Below, one piece after another: positions 12,310-23,649 of a stretch of DNA of 64,000 bases. Under the pieces are notes generated by a model. It was not told where the DNA came from. It ran no database searches and saw only the letters and a program-made list of their open reading frames with translations. Source of the stretch: Combretum micranthum (lineage: Eukaryota > Streptophyta > Magnoliopsida > Myrtales > Combretaceae); contig JAMXBD010000094.1 of NCBI GenBank assembly GCA_024138025.1, forward strand, positions 186,001-250,000, read 5' to 3'. The stretch's first letter is position 1. Every line of letters begins with the position of its first letter. A program made the position numbers and the translations under genes.

Positions 12310-13080
12310 AAATAGAAAGTGCTTGAGGGTAACCCGATTGCTATTAATAATTTGATAATATGTATCTACAAAATAGATTGAAAAAAAAACCATTTATAAC
12401 CATCATAAAATGTACATTAATGCAATAATAAGGTTAAACATCTTGAGAGGTGTGAAGTTCAAAAGAGATATACTTACTATATGTTATGCACCATATATGT
12501 GTGTGTAAAAATATATACTTCTTTATAATTTAATTTTTTTTAAAATAAAAAGGCTACTAAGACATAGTGAGGTGATATTATTGTCTCATAAAGTGTAAAA
12601 GGGTGAAACACGTGTCTACTAACTTTGTAGAACAAAATTACGCAGATACAAATTATACAAAAATAATTACACAAATATCGATGCAAAATTACATATTGAA
12701 CAAGTGTTTAACAAATTTACATATGAAACGATATTTGAAGATGTGATTTATCCAAAAGTCATACAGTATTAAATTGCATATTCAAAAGGCATTTCATACT
12801 TTTTTAAGATGAATTGCATCCTATAGGACGATTCACTTATTTTGTACATGAATCGCATCTTTAACAGATGTTTAATATTTGTTAATAAATTGCATCTTCA
12901 ATATGAGATTCATGTGCAAATTTGAAAATCGTTTGTTAAACACACGATTTTGCTTCTGTATTTTGGTAATTAATTTTATGTGATTAGTATTTGAGTAACT
13001 TTTATTTGAAGGATCAGTAATCCTACAATTTCCTTAGTGCAAGATGGTAGAATAAATGAGAACTATTAATAAAACAGGAA
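12310..13080. repeat. Tandem duplication unit 1
   Basis: The start (ATTGCTATTAATAATTTGATAATATG...CATTAATGCAATAATAAGGTTAA) is repeated at 13080-13197 and continues after the TRIM array at 15546. Each unit carries one 'GCGATT' MITE in its second half. Unit 2 is therefore about 13081-13192 plus 15546-15930, opened by the TRIM insertion. The match is by eye and moderately diverged. Confidence 0.55.
12605..13025. repeat. MITE family 'GCGATT', copy 2
   Basis: Inverted arms of about 100 bp: the left begins GTGTCTACTAACTTTGTAGA and the right, in reverse complement, contains AAATACTAATCACATAAAAT. Between them are repeats of AATCGCATC and GATTCAT in both orientations. There is no coding capacity. It is related to the copies at 2230-3240 and 15570-15915. 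Confidence 0.65.
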
Positions 13081-13192
13081 GTATTTAATCGTAAACCCAT
13101 TGCTTTTAATAATTTGACAATGCTTACCTATAAAATACACAAAAGAAAAAACAGCCACTTATAATAATGATAAGATGTAATTTAATGCAATA

Positions 13193-13197
13193 CTAAG
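13193..13197. repeat. TSD of TRIM array (left)
   Basis: CTAAG, repeated at 15546-15550, directly flanks the outermost LTR ends of the array. Confidence 0.85.
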
Positions 13198-13845
13198 TGT
13201 TGTGATGGGATACGACAAAACAATGGTAGTAAATGAAAAATGAAGCAATAAAATAAAGAACACACAAGATTTTTATGTGGAAAACCCAAACCAAGAAAAA
13301 TCATGGTAGAAGAGAGAGAATTCACTATATGTTAAAGTTCTTGAGAGAACCTGCTCTAAATTTCAAATAACCCTAAACCCACATTTATATAAAAATGATG
13401 CAGGATATTAATGACGAAAATAAATTGCCATTAATGTCATTAATACATGATTTGACCTAGCAACTAATATCATTTATTAATATTATTTAAAGGCCTAAAT
13501 TATGATCGTTAAATGTATAATGAATGAATAATAAATGTATAATCAAATATTCATCCATTAACATGCAACTACGAAAAAGGGCAATAGAAATCGGGTCACA
13601 AACTCCAACAATCTCTACCTTGACACGAATTCTCGACATAAAAATAGAAACTCTAAATTACAATAACCCTAAACATTATCTATCTCTTTCACAAAACCCC
13701 TAAAGGGAATAAATCAGTAGCAAACTTCAATCTTCGACACAAAACATTCTCCACCTCTTCCAAGAAAATCTGGTGTTGCGATCTAATAAAGGAATGTCAT
13801 ACTTCACTGTTGCCATTGTAAAAGAGACACAAAACCAAACATTTA

Positions 13846-13857
13846 GCTTTGATACCA
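13846..13857 (-). promoter_or_regulatory. TRIM primer-binding site, unit 1
   Basis: In minus orientation TGGTATCAAAGC, a one-base variant of the plant initiator tRNA-Met site TGGTATCAGAGC, two bases inside the LTR end. Confidence 0.75.
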
Positions 13858-14405
13858 CTTGTTTTGAATAAGACAAACAATGGCAAAAACAAGAAAGCAC
13901 ATACAGATTTACGTGAAAAAACCAAATTAGGAAAAACCACAGGCAGAGAGAGCATTCACTATATGTCGAAAAACGAGTACAAGAGTGACGTTGCATTAAA
14001 CTAATTCACTCTCTCTTAAAAACCCTAACAAAACACACATATATTAAAGGCCTAAATTTTGATCCTTAAATGTATAATGAATGAATAATAAACGTATTAT
14101 CAAATATTCATTCATTAACATTTAACTGCAAGAATCAGGTATAGAAATCGGATCACAAACTCCAACAATCTCCACCTTAAAATGAATTCTAAGGTAAAAA
14201 ACACAAAATCCAATCTTCAATATAAAAACAAAACATTCTCTACCTCTTCCACAAAACCCCTAAAGGGAAAAAATCAGCAACGAACTCCAATCTTCGACAC
14301 AAAACATTCTCCACCTCTTCCAAGAAAATCTGGTGTTGTGATCCAACAAAGGAATGTCGTACTTTACTGTTGCCATTGTAGAAGAGACACAAAACCAAAC
14401 ATTTG

Positions 14406-14417
14406 ACTCTGATACCA
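14406..14417 (-). promoter_or_regulatory. TRIM primer-binding site, unit 2
   Basis: In minus orientation TGGTATCAGAGT, differing at the last base from the tRNA-Met primer site. Confidence 0.75.
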
Positions 14418-15094
14418 TTTGTTATGATGGGATATGGCAAAACAATGGCAGTAAATGAAAAATGAAGCAATGAAATAAAGAACACACAAGATTTTTACAT
14501 GAAAAACCCAAATCGGGAAAAACCACGGGCAGAGGAGAGAGAATTCACTATATGTTAAAGAAGCAGTACAATGGTTCTTGAGAGAACTACGAATGGTTGC
14601 TCTAAATTTCAAATAACCCTAAACTCATATTTATATAAAAATAATGCAGGATATTAATGCCGAAAATAAATTGCCATTAATATCATTAATACATGATTTG
14701 ACCCAGCAACTAATATCATGTATTAATATCATTTAAAGGCCTATATTATGATTGTTAAATGTATAATGAATGAATAATAAATGTATAATCAAATATTTAT
14801 TCATTAACATTTAACTACAATAATCGGGTACGGAAATCGGACCACAAACTCCAACAATCTCTACATTGACACGAATTAAGGAGTAAAAAACACAGACTCC
14901 AATCTTCAACATAAAAACAAGACATTTTCTACCTCTTCTACAAAACCCGTAAAGGGAATAAATCAGTAACGAACTCCAATCTTTGACACAAAATATTCTC
15001 CACCTCTTCCAAGAAAACCTGGTGTTGCAATCCAACAAAAGAATGTCATACTTCACTGTTGCCATTGTAGAAGAGACACAAGACTAAACCTTTG

Positions 15095-15106
15095 GCTCTA
15101 ATACCA
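15095..15106 (-). promoter_or_regulatory. TRIM primer-binding site, unit 3
   Basis: In minus orientation TGGTATTAGAGC, one base off the tRNA-Met primer site. Confidence 0.75.
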
Positions 15107-15545
15107 CTTGTTACGATGAGATATGACAAAACAATGATAGTAAACAAAAAATGAAGCAATAAAATAAAAAACACACAAGATTTTTACATGGAAAATCCAA
15201 ATCGAGGAAAAATACGGTTAGAAGAGAGAGAATTCACTCAATGTTAAAGAAGGAGTAGAATAGTTCTTGAGAGAACCACAAATGGCTACTCTAAATTTCA
15301 ATTAACCCTAAAACCGTATTTATATAAAAATGATGTAGGATCTTAATGGTAAAAATAAATTGCCATTAATATCATTAATACATGGTTTGACTTAACAATT
15401 AATATCATGTATTAATATCATTTAAAGGCTTAAATTATGACCGTTAAATGTATAATGAATGAATAATAAATGTATAGTCAAATATTTATTCGTTAACATT
15501 TAACTAAGAGAATCGGTTATAGAAATCGGGTCACAGACTCCAACA

Positions 15546-15550
15546 CTAAG
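15546..15550. repeat. TSD of TRIM array (right)
   Basis: CTAAG, identical to 13193-13197. Confidence 0.85.
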
Positions 15551-15569
15551 GTTAATCGAGAAAATTGTA

Positions 15570-15915
15570 TAATTCCCAACCCTTTGAATAAAAATTACAC
15601 CAATACTAATTACATAAAATTAATTACCAAAATATCAACACAAAATCACATCTTTAATAGGCAATTCATATAAAAACATGAATCGCTTCTTACACATGCG
15701 ATTCATGTTAAAAAAATATGAAACATCCTTTGAAGATGTAATTCAATAATGTATGACTTTTGGTTGAATCGTATCTCCAAAGAGCGACATTATGTAAATT
15801 AATAAAACGTTTGTTGTAGATGCGATATTACATTGGTATTTGTGCAATTATTTTTATATGGTTCATACTTATGTAATTTTTCTACAAAGATGACAGACAC
15901 GTATTTTACCCAAGG
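15570..15915. repeat. MITE family 'GCGATT', copy 3
   Basis: Left arm AAATTACACCAATACTAATTACATAAAATTAATTACCAAAATAT and, in reverse complement, right arm AAATTACATAAGTATGAACCATATAAAAATAATTGCACAAATACC. ATGAATCGCTTC and ATGCGATT lie inside. It belongs to the second half of the tandem duplication. Confidence 0.65.
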
Positions 15916-16252
15916 TTAAACATTTTTATTTTATGGATATGATATATACTAAGGGGTATGAAATCCATAAGTGATATATTCGCTATATCTACCTGTATAT
16001 ACATACATACATACATATATATATCTAGTAGACCCTTCCGCGATATATATGCAAAAATATATAATTTAATATTAAGATTTCATATTTAGAGAATAAAAAG
16101 GGGTGCTAATGTCACATTCAATACTTCAACTTTTCCCATATATAGGGCTTCAAAAGTCTCGCCAACTTATTCGACGGGATCATTCTTGTTATAATCTATG
16201 TCATTCATATATCATTTCACAATTAATGACAACCTTTGATTTAAAAAAATAA
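15916..16252. other. AT-rich spacer with TACA/TA repeats
   Basis: No gene seen. A short TACATACATACATACATATATATATC microsatellite lies at about 15997-16024. Confidence 0.6.
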
Positions 16253-16257
16253 ATCAA
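16253..16257. repeat. TSD of solo LTR (left)
   Basis: ATCAA, repeated directly after the LTR at 19632-19636. Confidence 0.8.
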
Positions 16258-19200
16258 TGTAGACATCTCATTTTGACATTTTTTGTCAAAATAAATACTT
16301 AGTCTAGTATATACATAATTAAAATAATTGAATTTTGCAAATTATAAATGTTAAAGCTAGGAATAAAAAATAATAAAAAATAAAAAAAATAAAATAATAA
16401 TAATAATGAATCAATTTAGAAGAAATAAATATGATAGATGGATAAATGTAATTTCAAAATTCGTAAAAAAAAAAAATTACTGTTCATCGTCTTCCAGCTT
16501 TGGCCACCCGATGGGCCATGTTTGAGAGCTTTTTTTGGCTCGATTTTCGACCCGTTTTTTACAAACCAAGCACATTTCTTAAAAATAGGCGCGGAGTAGT
16601 TCATATTGGTATAAAATTTAGTTGTTTTCATCAAGAGAAAGGGTTTGAAATTTGAATTCGAAAATTGAAAAAAACTTGTTTTTAGCTTCCGAAAAAAAAG
16701 GCAAAATCCGAGATTTTTGTTAATGACAGTTGTTTAACGTTCAAAATCTAACGGTAATGACAGCTATTTTTATGTTAATGACAACTAATTAATAGTTGTA
16801 ATTCGTTTTTTCGGATTAAAATAAAAAGCCCCAAATTTAGATCTATAAATAGAAGAATAAAAAAACGGAGGAGGAGAAAAACAAAGAAAAGAAAAATAAA
16901 AAAAGCATTTGATAGGCCAAGAATTCGAGAACTTCCATCACATTGAATCCGTTATCGGTCGTTTCCGTTTTCGTCGTGGCCGATCGTCCGATTCGATTTC
17001 CCCAGGCGCGCACGTCGTCCCCAGATTCGAACAGCATCTCTATTTCAACCTTTCCGACACCACTTTTGGCCGAAAATCGCTACTAGAACACCTCATTCAA
17101 TATCGCCGACTGCCCTGTTCCATTACAATCCAGATTCAACCCACTAGTCCGCATCTGACATTAGTCGAGTTCGACCCTGCTCCGAGGTCTACTGTTAGGT
17201 AAGTTCTTTTATGTTTCTTTCTATTTTATTTACATTAGCTAATGATGAATAAAAAAATAATAAAATATACGTTTTTTTTTGTATTCGATCCACAATGACA
17301 CGTACTTTGGATTTTGGTCATCGCATGCGTGTAATTTTCCTGAGTATCAAGAATGTCACTATGCTGGAGACATGCTTTAATATCTATTCCATGAAATGAC
17401 CACCGTAATCAAGATGTAAACTATAAATGGATATACATGTATAAATTTATAGACATATAAAATCATAAAGAAATTAATTAAAAAAAATCTTGTTATAATT
17501 CTGGTTATTATAATATAATTCTACTGTAATAATATGGTTTGTGATTGATGAATAATCGTCTTATAATATATATATATATATATATATTTTATTCGTAGTA
17601 TAATGTTCATGAATAATTGGTTATCGCATAAATATACGTCTTAATTAGTAGTGATTTTATTCCTAAACATGATATATTCTTTTGATTTTATCGATACTTT
17701 GTCAATAATAGTTCTTGATTTTTTTATGACTTGTTTGTATTCTAAAATTGATTTCTACTATAATGTATTCCTTTGATATTTTGAATATTTGAATCATATA
17801 CGGTTTGTATTAACATCTTGTTCGGACATTGTGACATGATTCTTATTTTGATAATGCCATGACAACCAATACACGACTTGACCAAAATTTGTAATTATTA
17901 TACAATATGCCATGATTTAAAAATTTGATCCCTATGAATATATGATTGCATGTCTACATGTTATAGATTAAAAATATGATATCTAAGTGATGTATGATTT
18001 GTGTTGACATTTCTTGTTATGATTTAATTTGTGATAACATGACACATTTACGATGATTGTCATATTGATATTTCCTTTAATGCATTAAAATTTGTAATAT
18101 GATCAGTGATTCCATGATTTTTGTTTTTATTCAAATTGATAATAATAATGATGATAGAAAGATAAAAAAAAAAAATTAGTATATAATTGTATCAAATTTT
18201 GTTATGAATGTGTTGTGTTATTTTTGAAAATTCAAAATATGTAAAATTAGTAGTAGCTTTAATCATGATAGTATAGTCATTATATTTAAAAAAAAATGAA
18301 TGATTGTTTCATAAATTTGTTCTAAAGATATTAATTTGAAATTTAGGATTTAATTAGTCATGATATAGTTTTTTTGTTCTTTTTTTTTTTTTTTTTGCAA
18401 TAATATAGTAATGATTTTGTCTTCTTGTGATAAAATTGTTTTTTTTTATATATATATATCATGTGTTCATAGAATTATATTAAGATCTTGTTATTGATAA
18501 TATACCTATAATCATGCCCTAATCATAAAGAATATATAAAAAAAAATTTTAGTTTTAGGTTTACAATATTTGAAATTGTGTGATCATGTATGATGATAGT
18601 CATTAATATTCTTTTTATGCCATGATATAGTGATGACTTTGATTGTAATAATATAGACTTTTATGATTTCACCATATATGAAACCATATTAAAATCTTGC
18701 CTTTCATAATGTAATGTCAATGATATATAAATCTTGATTATGCCATGATATTGCTTTGTTGAAATTAGCTTGTTGAATATTGACATTCCTTATAATATTT
18801 TTATTCTTGATGATATGTATGATCAATTGATATGCATGATATGTGGTTATGATTTCTTGTCCAAAATTTTGTCACCTAGAAAAATTCGATTTTCCATAAA
18901 ATTGCTAAAACCTAACTTAATAGATTTAGGGTTCATGTTAAAAATATACATATATATTTTTCATAAAACTAACAAACTTAATGAACTTAAACCGAAAAGA
19001 TTTCGAAAATTTTAAAATTAACCAACAAACTAAATTTTTCTAAAAGAACTACGTGTGGTCTAATCCCGATTAGCGGGTACGTAGGCACCTAAATGGGAGA
19101 CTTAAAATATATAAAAAATTATTTTTGTGAATTTATTTGATTTGTTTAGAAGATATGAATATCGATAGAATTTGATAAGATTTGATTAATTTGAATATTT

Positions 19201-19631
19201 TGAGTTTTTAGATTATATATGATTATCGATGGAATTTGATTAGTATTTTTGGGCATATTAGACATATGTTTAGTTAATTAGATTTGATAAATAGTTTAGA
19301 TTTTGAAATTAGAGTTCAAAAGAAAGCAATTTAAATATGGAAAGTTAAAGTGGTAACCGTTTAGGTTTTAATAAGTTAGCCCCCGAACTCAAGTTAATTT
19401 CTGGTTCTCTTTTAAAAAAAAAACGATTTTTTTCGCAGATCAGTAGCAAAGCCAAAATCAACCTACCCATTGGTTTTGGTTTATTTTTTTCTCAACTTTA
19501 GTCGAGTGGCGACTCCAAAATATTTTAAAAATTCAAAATTTCCTTTAATTCTTAGTCGAGGATTCGTATTGAATGGGTTAGGGTTTAGTACGAATCGGAT
19601 TAAAGGAAATCGAAAAAAACGAGGCTCGACA
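16258..19631 (+). mobile_element. Solo LTR, Ty3/gypsy, 3.4 kb
   Basis: It starts TGTAGACATCTCATTTTGAC and ends GAGGCTCGACA, with identical ATCAA flanks. A TATA box (CTATAAATAG) at about 16843 precedes a CG-richer stretch at 16900-17210 that would be transcribed leader; the open frame at 16909-17202 lies there and has no recognised domain. The last 600 bp (19040-19631), including CGGGTACGTAGGCACC, TGGCGACTCCAAAATATT and ATGGGTTAGGGTTTA, match the solo LTR at 55395-58353 in inverted orientation. A long AT-rich middle with TA runs (about 17565-17590) adds to its unusual length. No internal region or second LTR is present. Confidence 0.8.
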
Positions 19632-19636
19632 ATCAA
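19632..19636. repeat. TSD of solo LTR (right)
   Basis: ATCAA, identical to 16253-16257. Confidence 0.8.
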
Positions 19637-19839
19637 CCTACTACATAACCTCATTCTTTTCCTCTTTTAATCAAAAATATTTTTTTATTCCTTCCAATTT
19701 TTACTTCTTTCCCTCTCCTCCACAACACATCTCACTTGCGTCTTCAATCTCCATCTTCAAACCTAGACCATATCTCTTTGGTATGAACATCATAATCTAT
19801 AAAACAACAATCTTCAATATAACTTGAATATTTAAAGAT

Positions 19840-19973
19840 TCATATTATATAGCACACCATACTTAATTTCTGTATAGGATATGTCTTTAAAATGTTATAT
19901 CTTATACATAAATGTTTAATATGTATGTTATAGTGATATATAACATTTCTGATTGTTCTTATGTGTTATGTAT
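19840..19973. repeat. AT-rich dispersed repeat, part left of MULE
   Basis: TATG/CATA-rich DNA like copies at 8160-9180 and 28563-29515. It appears to be the left part of the repeat into which the MULE inserted; the continuation is on the right of the MULE. Confidence 0.55.
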
Positions 19974-20310
19974 GGGGAAAATTTCATTCGAAGTACTTGA
20001 ATTTTTTCGTTTATAATGGAAATATACCTAAAAAAATCCAGTAGCAAAAAAATACCTAAACTTTTTATTTTTTTAACAAAAAATACATGCAACCAAATTC
20101 TGGGCTTTTTTCAAGTGAAGTGATGGCATAGTAATGAGGATTCTTTAAAATAACATTTCCCTATCCTACATGTCCATTTTTTTAAATTTTCTCTCTACCT
20201 GGGCTTTCCACTTTCTCCCTCCTAAGTGAATTAAAATAATGTTTTCTTCCCGATTACCCTAAAAAACCCTCTTTCCTTTGTACCTAACTATTCATTCTTT
20301 TGTCTATCAC
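19974..20310 (+). repeat. MULE left terminal inverted repeat
   Basis: Starts about GGGGAAAATTTCATTCGAAGTAC and pairs with the reverse complement of 28215-28554. Confidence 0.85.
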
Positions 20311-20399
20311 CGAATCAGATGGAAGTGATGGCACATTCGATAACTAAGCACTAAGAAATCCAAAAATTGATTAAGAAGACTCGAGGCCAAGTTCACAAA

Positions 20400-20510
20400 A
20401 GGAAGATGTAAGCCATACATGTTTTTCATTATGGTGTGAATGCTAAGTTGAAGACAACATGGACCAATGCTAACCCTAGACGCTGCTTCTACGATTGCAA
20501 CCGATATAGG
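20400..20510 (+). pseudogene. Captured GRF zinc-finger gene, exon 1 remnant
   Basis: The frame reads GVNAKLKTTWTNANPRRCFY followed by DCNRYR, then a GT splice donor at 20511. This matches the first half of the plant GRF zinc finger (pattern of a T-W/S-T-x-x-N-P-x-R-R-F/C-Y-x-C core). The first cysteine positions of the finger seem altered, and upstream frame is broken (stop codons before about 20420). An intron of 67 bp (20511-20577, GT...AG) joins it to the second exon at 20578. It lies on the strand opposite to the MULE transposase, so it is most likely a gene piece picked up by the MULE. Confidence 0.75.
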
Positions 20511-20580
20511 GTTAGTGATCATATTTAAAGGTTGGGTTTTTCTTCATTAATCGTACCCGATCTTTGTGTTTGTGCAGCGA

Positions 20581-20585
20581 CATGC
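20581..20585. repeat. TSD of solo LTR in the MULE (left)
   Basis: CATGC, repeated at 23447-23451. Removing the LTR and one copy restores the GRF zinc-finger frame, which independently supports these borders. Confidence 0.9.
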
Positions 20586-22284
20586 TATCACACCCCCATC
20601 CCCATGGGGTATCCTAATTTTAACAATCCACCATTTAACCAACCAAGGCATTTAGAAAGTTACATAAGTATTGTATAGCTAACATGCCTGCATGGGGTGG
20701 CCAGATGAAACAAGATCAAAGGTTGAATAAAATTAGAAAGATATTGCATATATATAAGCCATAAGCAAAGATAATACCACATGTCTAGGTCATAACTTAA
20801 CTATTACATCCATGATCTTCAAGAGCTTTGTCAGAACACTTTTACTATAGAACTTATAAGAAAAACAAAACATAACTTATGCTATAACAAACATCATCAC
20901 TAAGTCTTTATTTCAAACATGGATACATAAGTCCAATTTCTATCCTAACTTCCAACACTTAGTCTTAGTCTTAGTCTTGGTGTTTGTTTTCTTGCTTATA
21001 TTCCTGTAAAACAACAGTGTAAATGAGCATGGGCATAAAAAGTTTAGTGAATAACAAAGTCTTAACATGGTTCATTAATATCAAACAAGTTAAGTTAATA
21101 ATCATATGCAATGCATCCATCAAACATATGTAATAAACATGGTTTGGATAACCGAATCCAAACATATGGGGATTTACGCTCTCCTTAGAAGTTAAAGAAT
21201 CAGTTAAGTAATTCATGTCTGTAAGAATCCTAAAACTAAAGAAGGAGAACTCTTTTAGTCTTGTTTACTATTTATAAATAGATATAACATATACTCTTCA
21301 CTTCTCTTAGAACTTGGGAATTCCCATTAAGTATTAATACTCTAAAGCCAACTCCAACACAAGCAAACTCCTTCCAAAACCTCTTAGTTCTTATGACGTC
21401 GACAACCCTATGGTAACCTTAACCAGATCCATTAGACTTAACAACCATTACCACAAAATTAAAATATTAATACGTGATATGAATGTCATGCTAATGCAAT
21501 TATGATGACATGTTATGCATGTTAGTTTACATTTAAGAGTCTAGTAAGCTTTATTCCATATTATTTAATGGTCACTCAAATTTCAGACATATATCAGTTC
21601 AAGCTACACACTCATTATCAAGCAAGTAATTGTCACTTTGAACATCAAAATTTGTGATTCATTCATAAAACACATAGCACACACGATTTCCTATACTCAT
21701 ATTATATTCCACTACCATACATTCACAAGCAAAGTGAAAAGACACAAGTTACTCAACCTTGTATATCGCCTCAATTGCAGTAATACTCACTTGGGAAATC
21801 TAGATCTTGATTTAGGGCTCCCATAAGAAAGAAGGATTAGATAAGATCTTAGAGCTATGGAAGACATATACATAAACCAAAGGCCATATGCCCCTAGCTA
21901 CGCCCAATGGGAGGGGGTGTATCTACCCAGGTTGGATACAAAAACTTCTACACCCCTTGCCACCCCCCCATATCCATTCTTTATGTCCCCATGGGGGCAT
22001 AGCCGCCCAGAAAACACATACAGAGAATTCCATGCCCTCTGCCATGCCCCTTTATGAAAATGCCAGTAAACAACACTTCTAAACTTCATAATTTAGCACA
22101 TTTTAACCAACTTCAAAGGTCTTGTCCTCAATCAAAACATTATAACATCACTATAAATAATTCATATCCATCATTTTCATCTTCTTAATGCCTGACACCT
22201 AACCATCATCATATCAACACCAACAGATAACTCAACTTCATTAATCTATCACTAAAACTCATAACACCCTTTGAACAAACATTA

Positions 22285-22292
22285 GTTAATAA
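22285..22292. repeat. TSD of hAT MITE (left)
   Basis: GTTAATAA, repeated at 22758-22765. Confidence 0.8.
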
Positions 22293-22757
22293 CAATATTG
22301 TTAGAACCGGACCGGGATTTGACCCGGACAGGCTAGGGGTCGGATTGGGTTCAACCAGGGGTCGAACCAGGGTCACAAAAAATAAAAATATAAGGGATAA
22401 TTTAATTATAAAATACCAATATGTGTGTAATCACTCAATTAAATCTATATTTGGATCAAATTCATCAATTAATTATTAAATAAATATGATTTAATGATTA
22501 TATTTTATAAATTTATAATAAAATATGAATAAATATTTAAATTTCTAATTATTTTATTTTATTTTTTATTTTTATTTTTTTGGATTGGGTAAATCAGTCC
22601 GGGTTGACCGGTTCAACCCGGTTTGACCTCCCGGGTCAACCGAGTAAATCCGGTTCTCTCCAAAAACTAGCTAACCATCGAACCCGGCCCGCCTTCATTG
22701 TTGGTTTCGGTCGAACTGGTTCGAACCGGCAGGCCTGGACCGGTTCTGACAACCTTG
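22293..22757. repeat. hAT-type MITE with AACCGG ends
   Basis: Termini CAATATTGTTAGAACCGGAC and, in reverse complement, CAAGGTTGTCAGAACCGGTC form imperfect terminal inverted repeats. The 8-bp TSD GTTAATAA fits hAT. GC-rich ends with many CCGGTT/AACCGG palindromes flank an AT-rich centre. The small open frame at 22580-22762 is a by-product. It is the innermost layer of this nest. Confidence 0.8.
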
Positions 22758-23649
22758 GTTAATAATATCACCACATTACGCTACTACTTATTTTACAGAA
22801 ATTAGGAAGACAAGAGTAAAGATTAGTTTACCTATTAGTATCTTGACTTGAAGATAGAAACTTAACTTGAGTTTCTTGACAATTTAAGAAGGAAAATTAA
22901 AGAAGGAAATTTCTGCCACTTTTGAAGATAAATATACTTATATAGATAAAGCAAACTTGTTAACTTTTAAGGCATTTAAAAATGATCTTGTGTGTGTGGT
23001 TGTACAATAGTTATGGTAGGATAAAGGATTTAACTTTTGTAGAAATTATCTTAATTTAAAACACGCATTATTCTCTTATTCATCTTATGCATTAAAAGCA
23101 TTTATTTCTTGAAACCAATACAAAGTTTAGAAAAATTTAGTCTATATATTCAATGTAATTAGATAATTTCTTATAAGAATCCATATTGAAATCCTTGATA
23201 ACTTAGAAGTTAAGTTTATGAAATTCAATTTTTTAAAGGAATTTCAAAACATAATTTAGTTGGTAAATAACTTGAAATAACTCAATTGGAAATTTTGAAT
23301 TTATATTCCTACTAGAACTATTTTACAAAAGCTATTACACTTGAATTCATTCATCATTCCATACATTATAACACTCATATTCAAAATACATAAATTTTAA
23401 ATTATATTTTCTAAGCTTGATTTATGGAAAAAACTTAGGGATTACACATGCTGGTTGTGGCTTCTTTGTGTGGGTTGATCCGTCGATGACAAAATGTGCA
23501 CAAGTAGTCATCCTGGGCTTGTTAAATCATCTTGACTGGCTTGAAAAAGGAAGAAAAGATGAAGTATTAAAGATGGGGGAAAATCGGAAGTGCTGGGACT
23601 GTGGGTGTTTAGGATTGGTTATTTTGTTTGTTTATGTTGGTTTGTGATG

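Larger units (their letters stand above)
13198..15545 (-). mobile_element. Tandem TRIM array: four LTRs, three leaders
   Basis: On the minus strand each LTR starts TGTTGGAGT and ends ATAACA, ACAACA or the like. LTRs lie at 13198-13610, 13860-14167, 14420-14856 and 15109-15545. They are separated by internal segments of 249, 252 and 252 bp. Each internal segment has a tRNA-Met-type primer site next to one LTR (GCTTTGATACCA, ACTCTGATACCA, GCTCTAATACCA on the + strand) and a polypurine-like AAGGT(A/G)GAGAT next to the other. No gag or pol is present. This is the layout of a TRIM (terminal-repeat retrotransposon in miniature), here as an LTR-sharing array with a single CTAAG TSD pair. The second LTR is shorter, missing about 130 bp in its middle. 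Confidence 0.85.
20586..23446. mobile_element. Solo LTR, probably Ty3/gypsy, inside MULE
   Basis: It begins TATCACACCCCCATCCCC and ends TTAGGGATTACA, so the ends form a short imperfect inverted repeat like TGTCACACCCC...GGGTGTTACA ends of some gypsy LTRs; the first G appears mutated to A. Both flanks are CATGC. It carries a 465-bp hAT MITE (22293-22757), so the LTR proper was about 2.4 kb. No gag or pol is present. A GC-rich patch at 21890-22050 (CCCCATGGGGGCAT and the like) is part of the LTR. Confidence 0.8.

Noticed and set aside
16909..17202. 97-residue open frame with R-rich sequence
   Set aside because: It lies in the CG-richer leader of the solo LTR at 16258-19631, overlaps frames on the other strand, and shows no domain.
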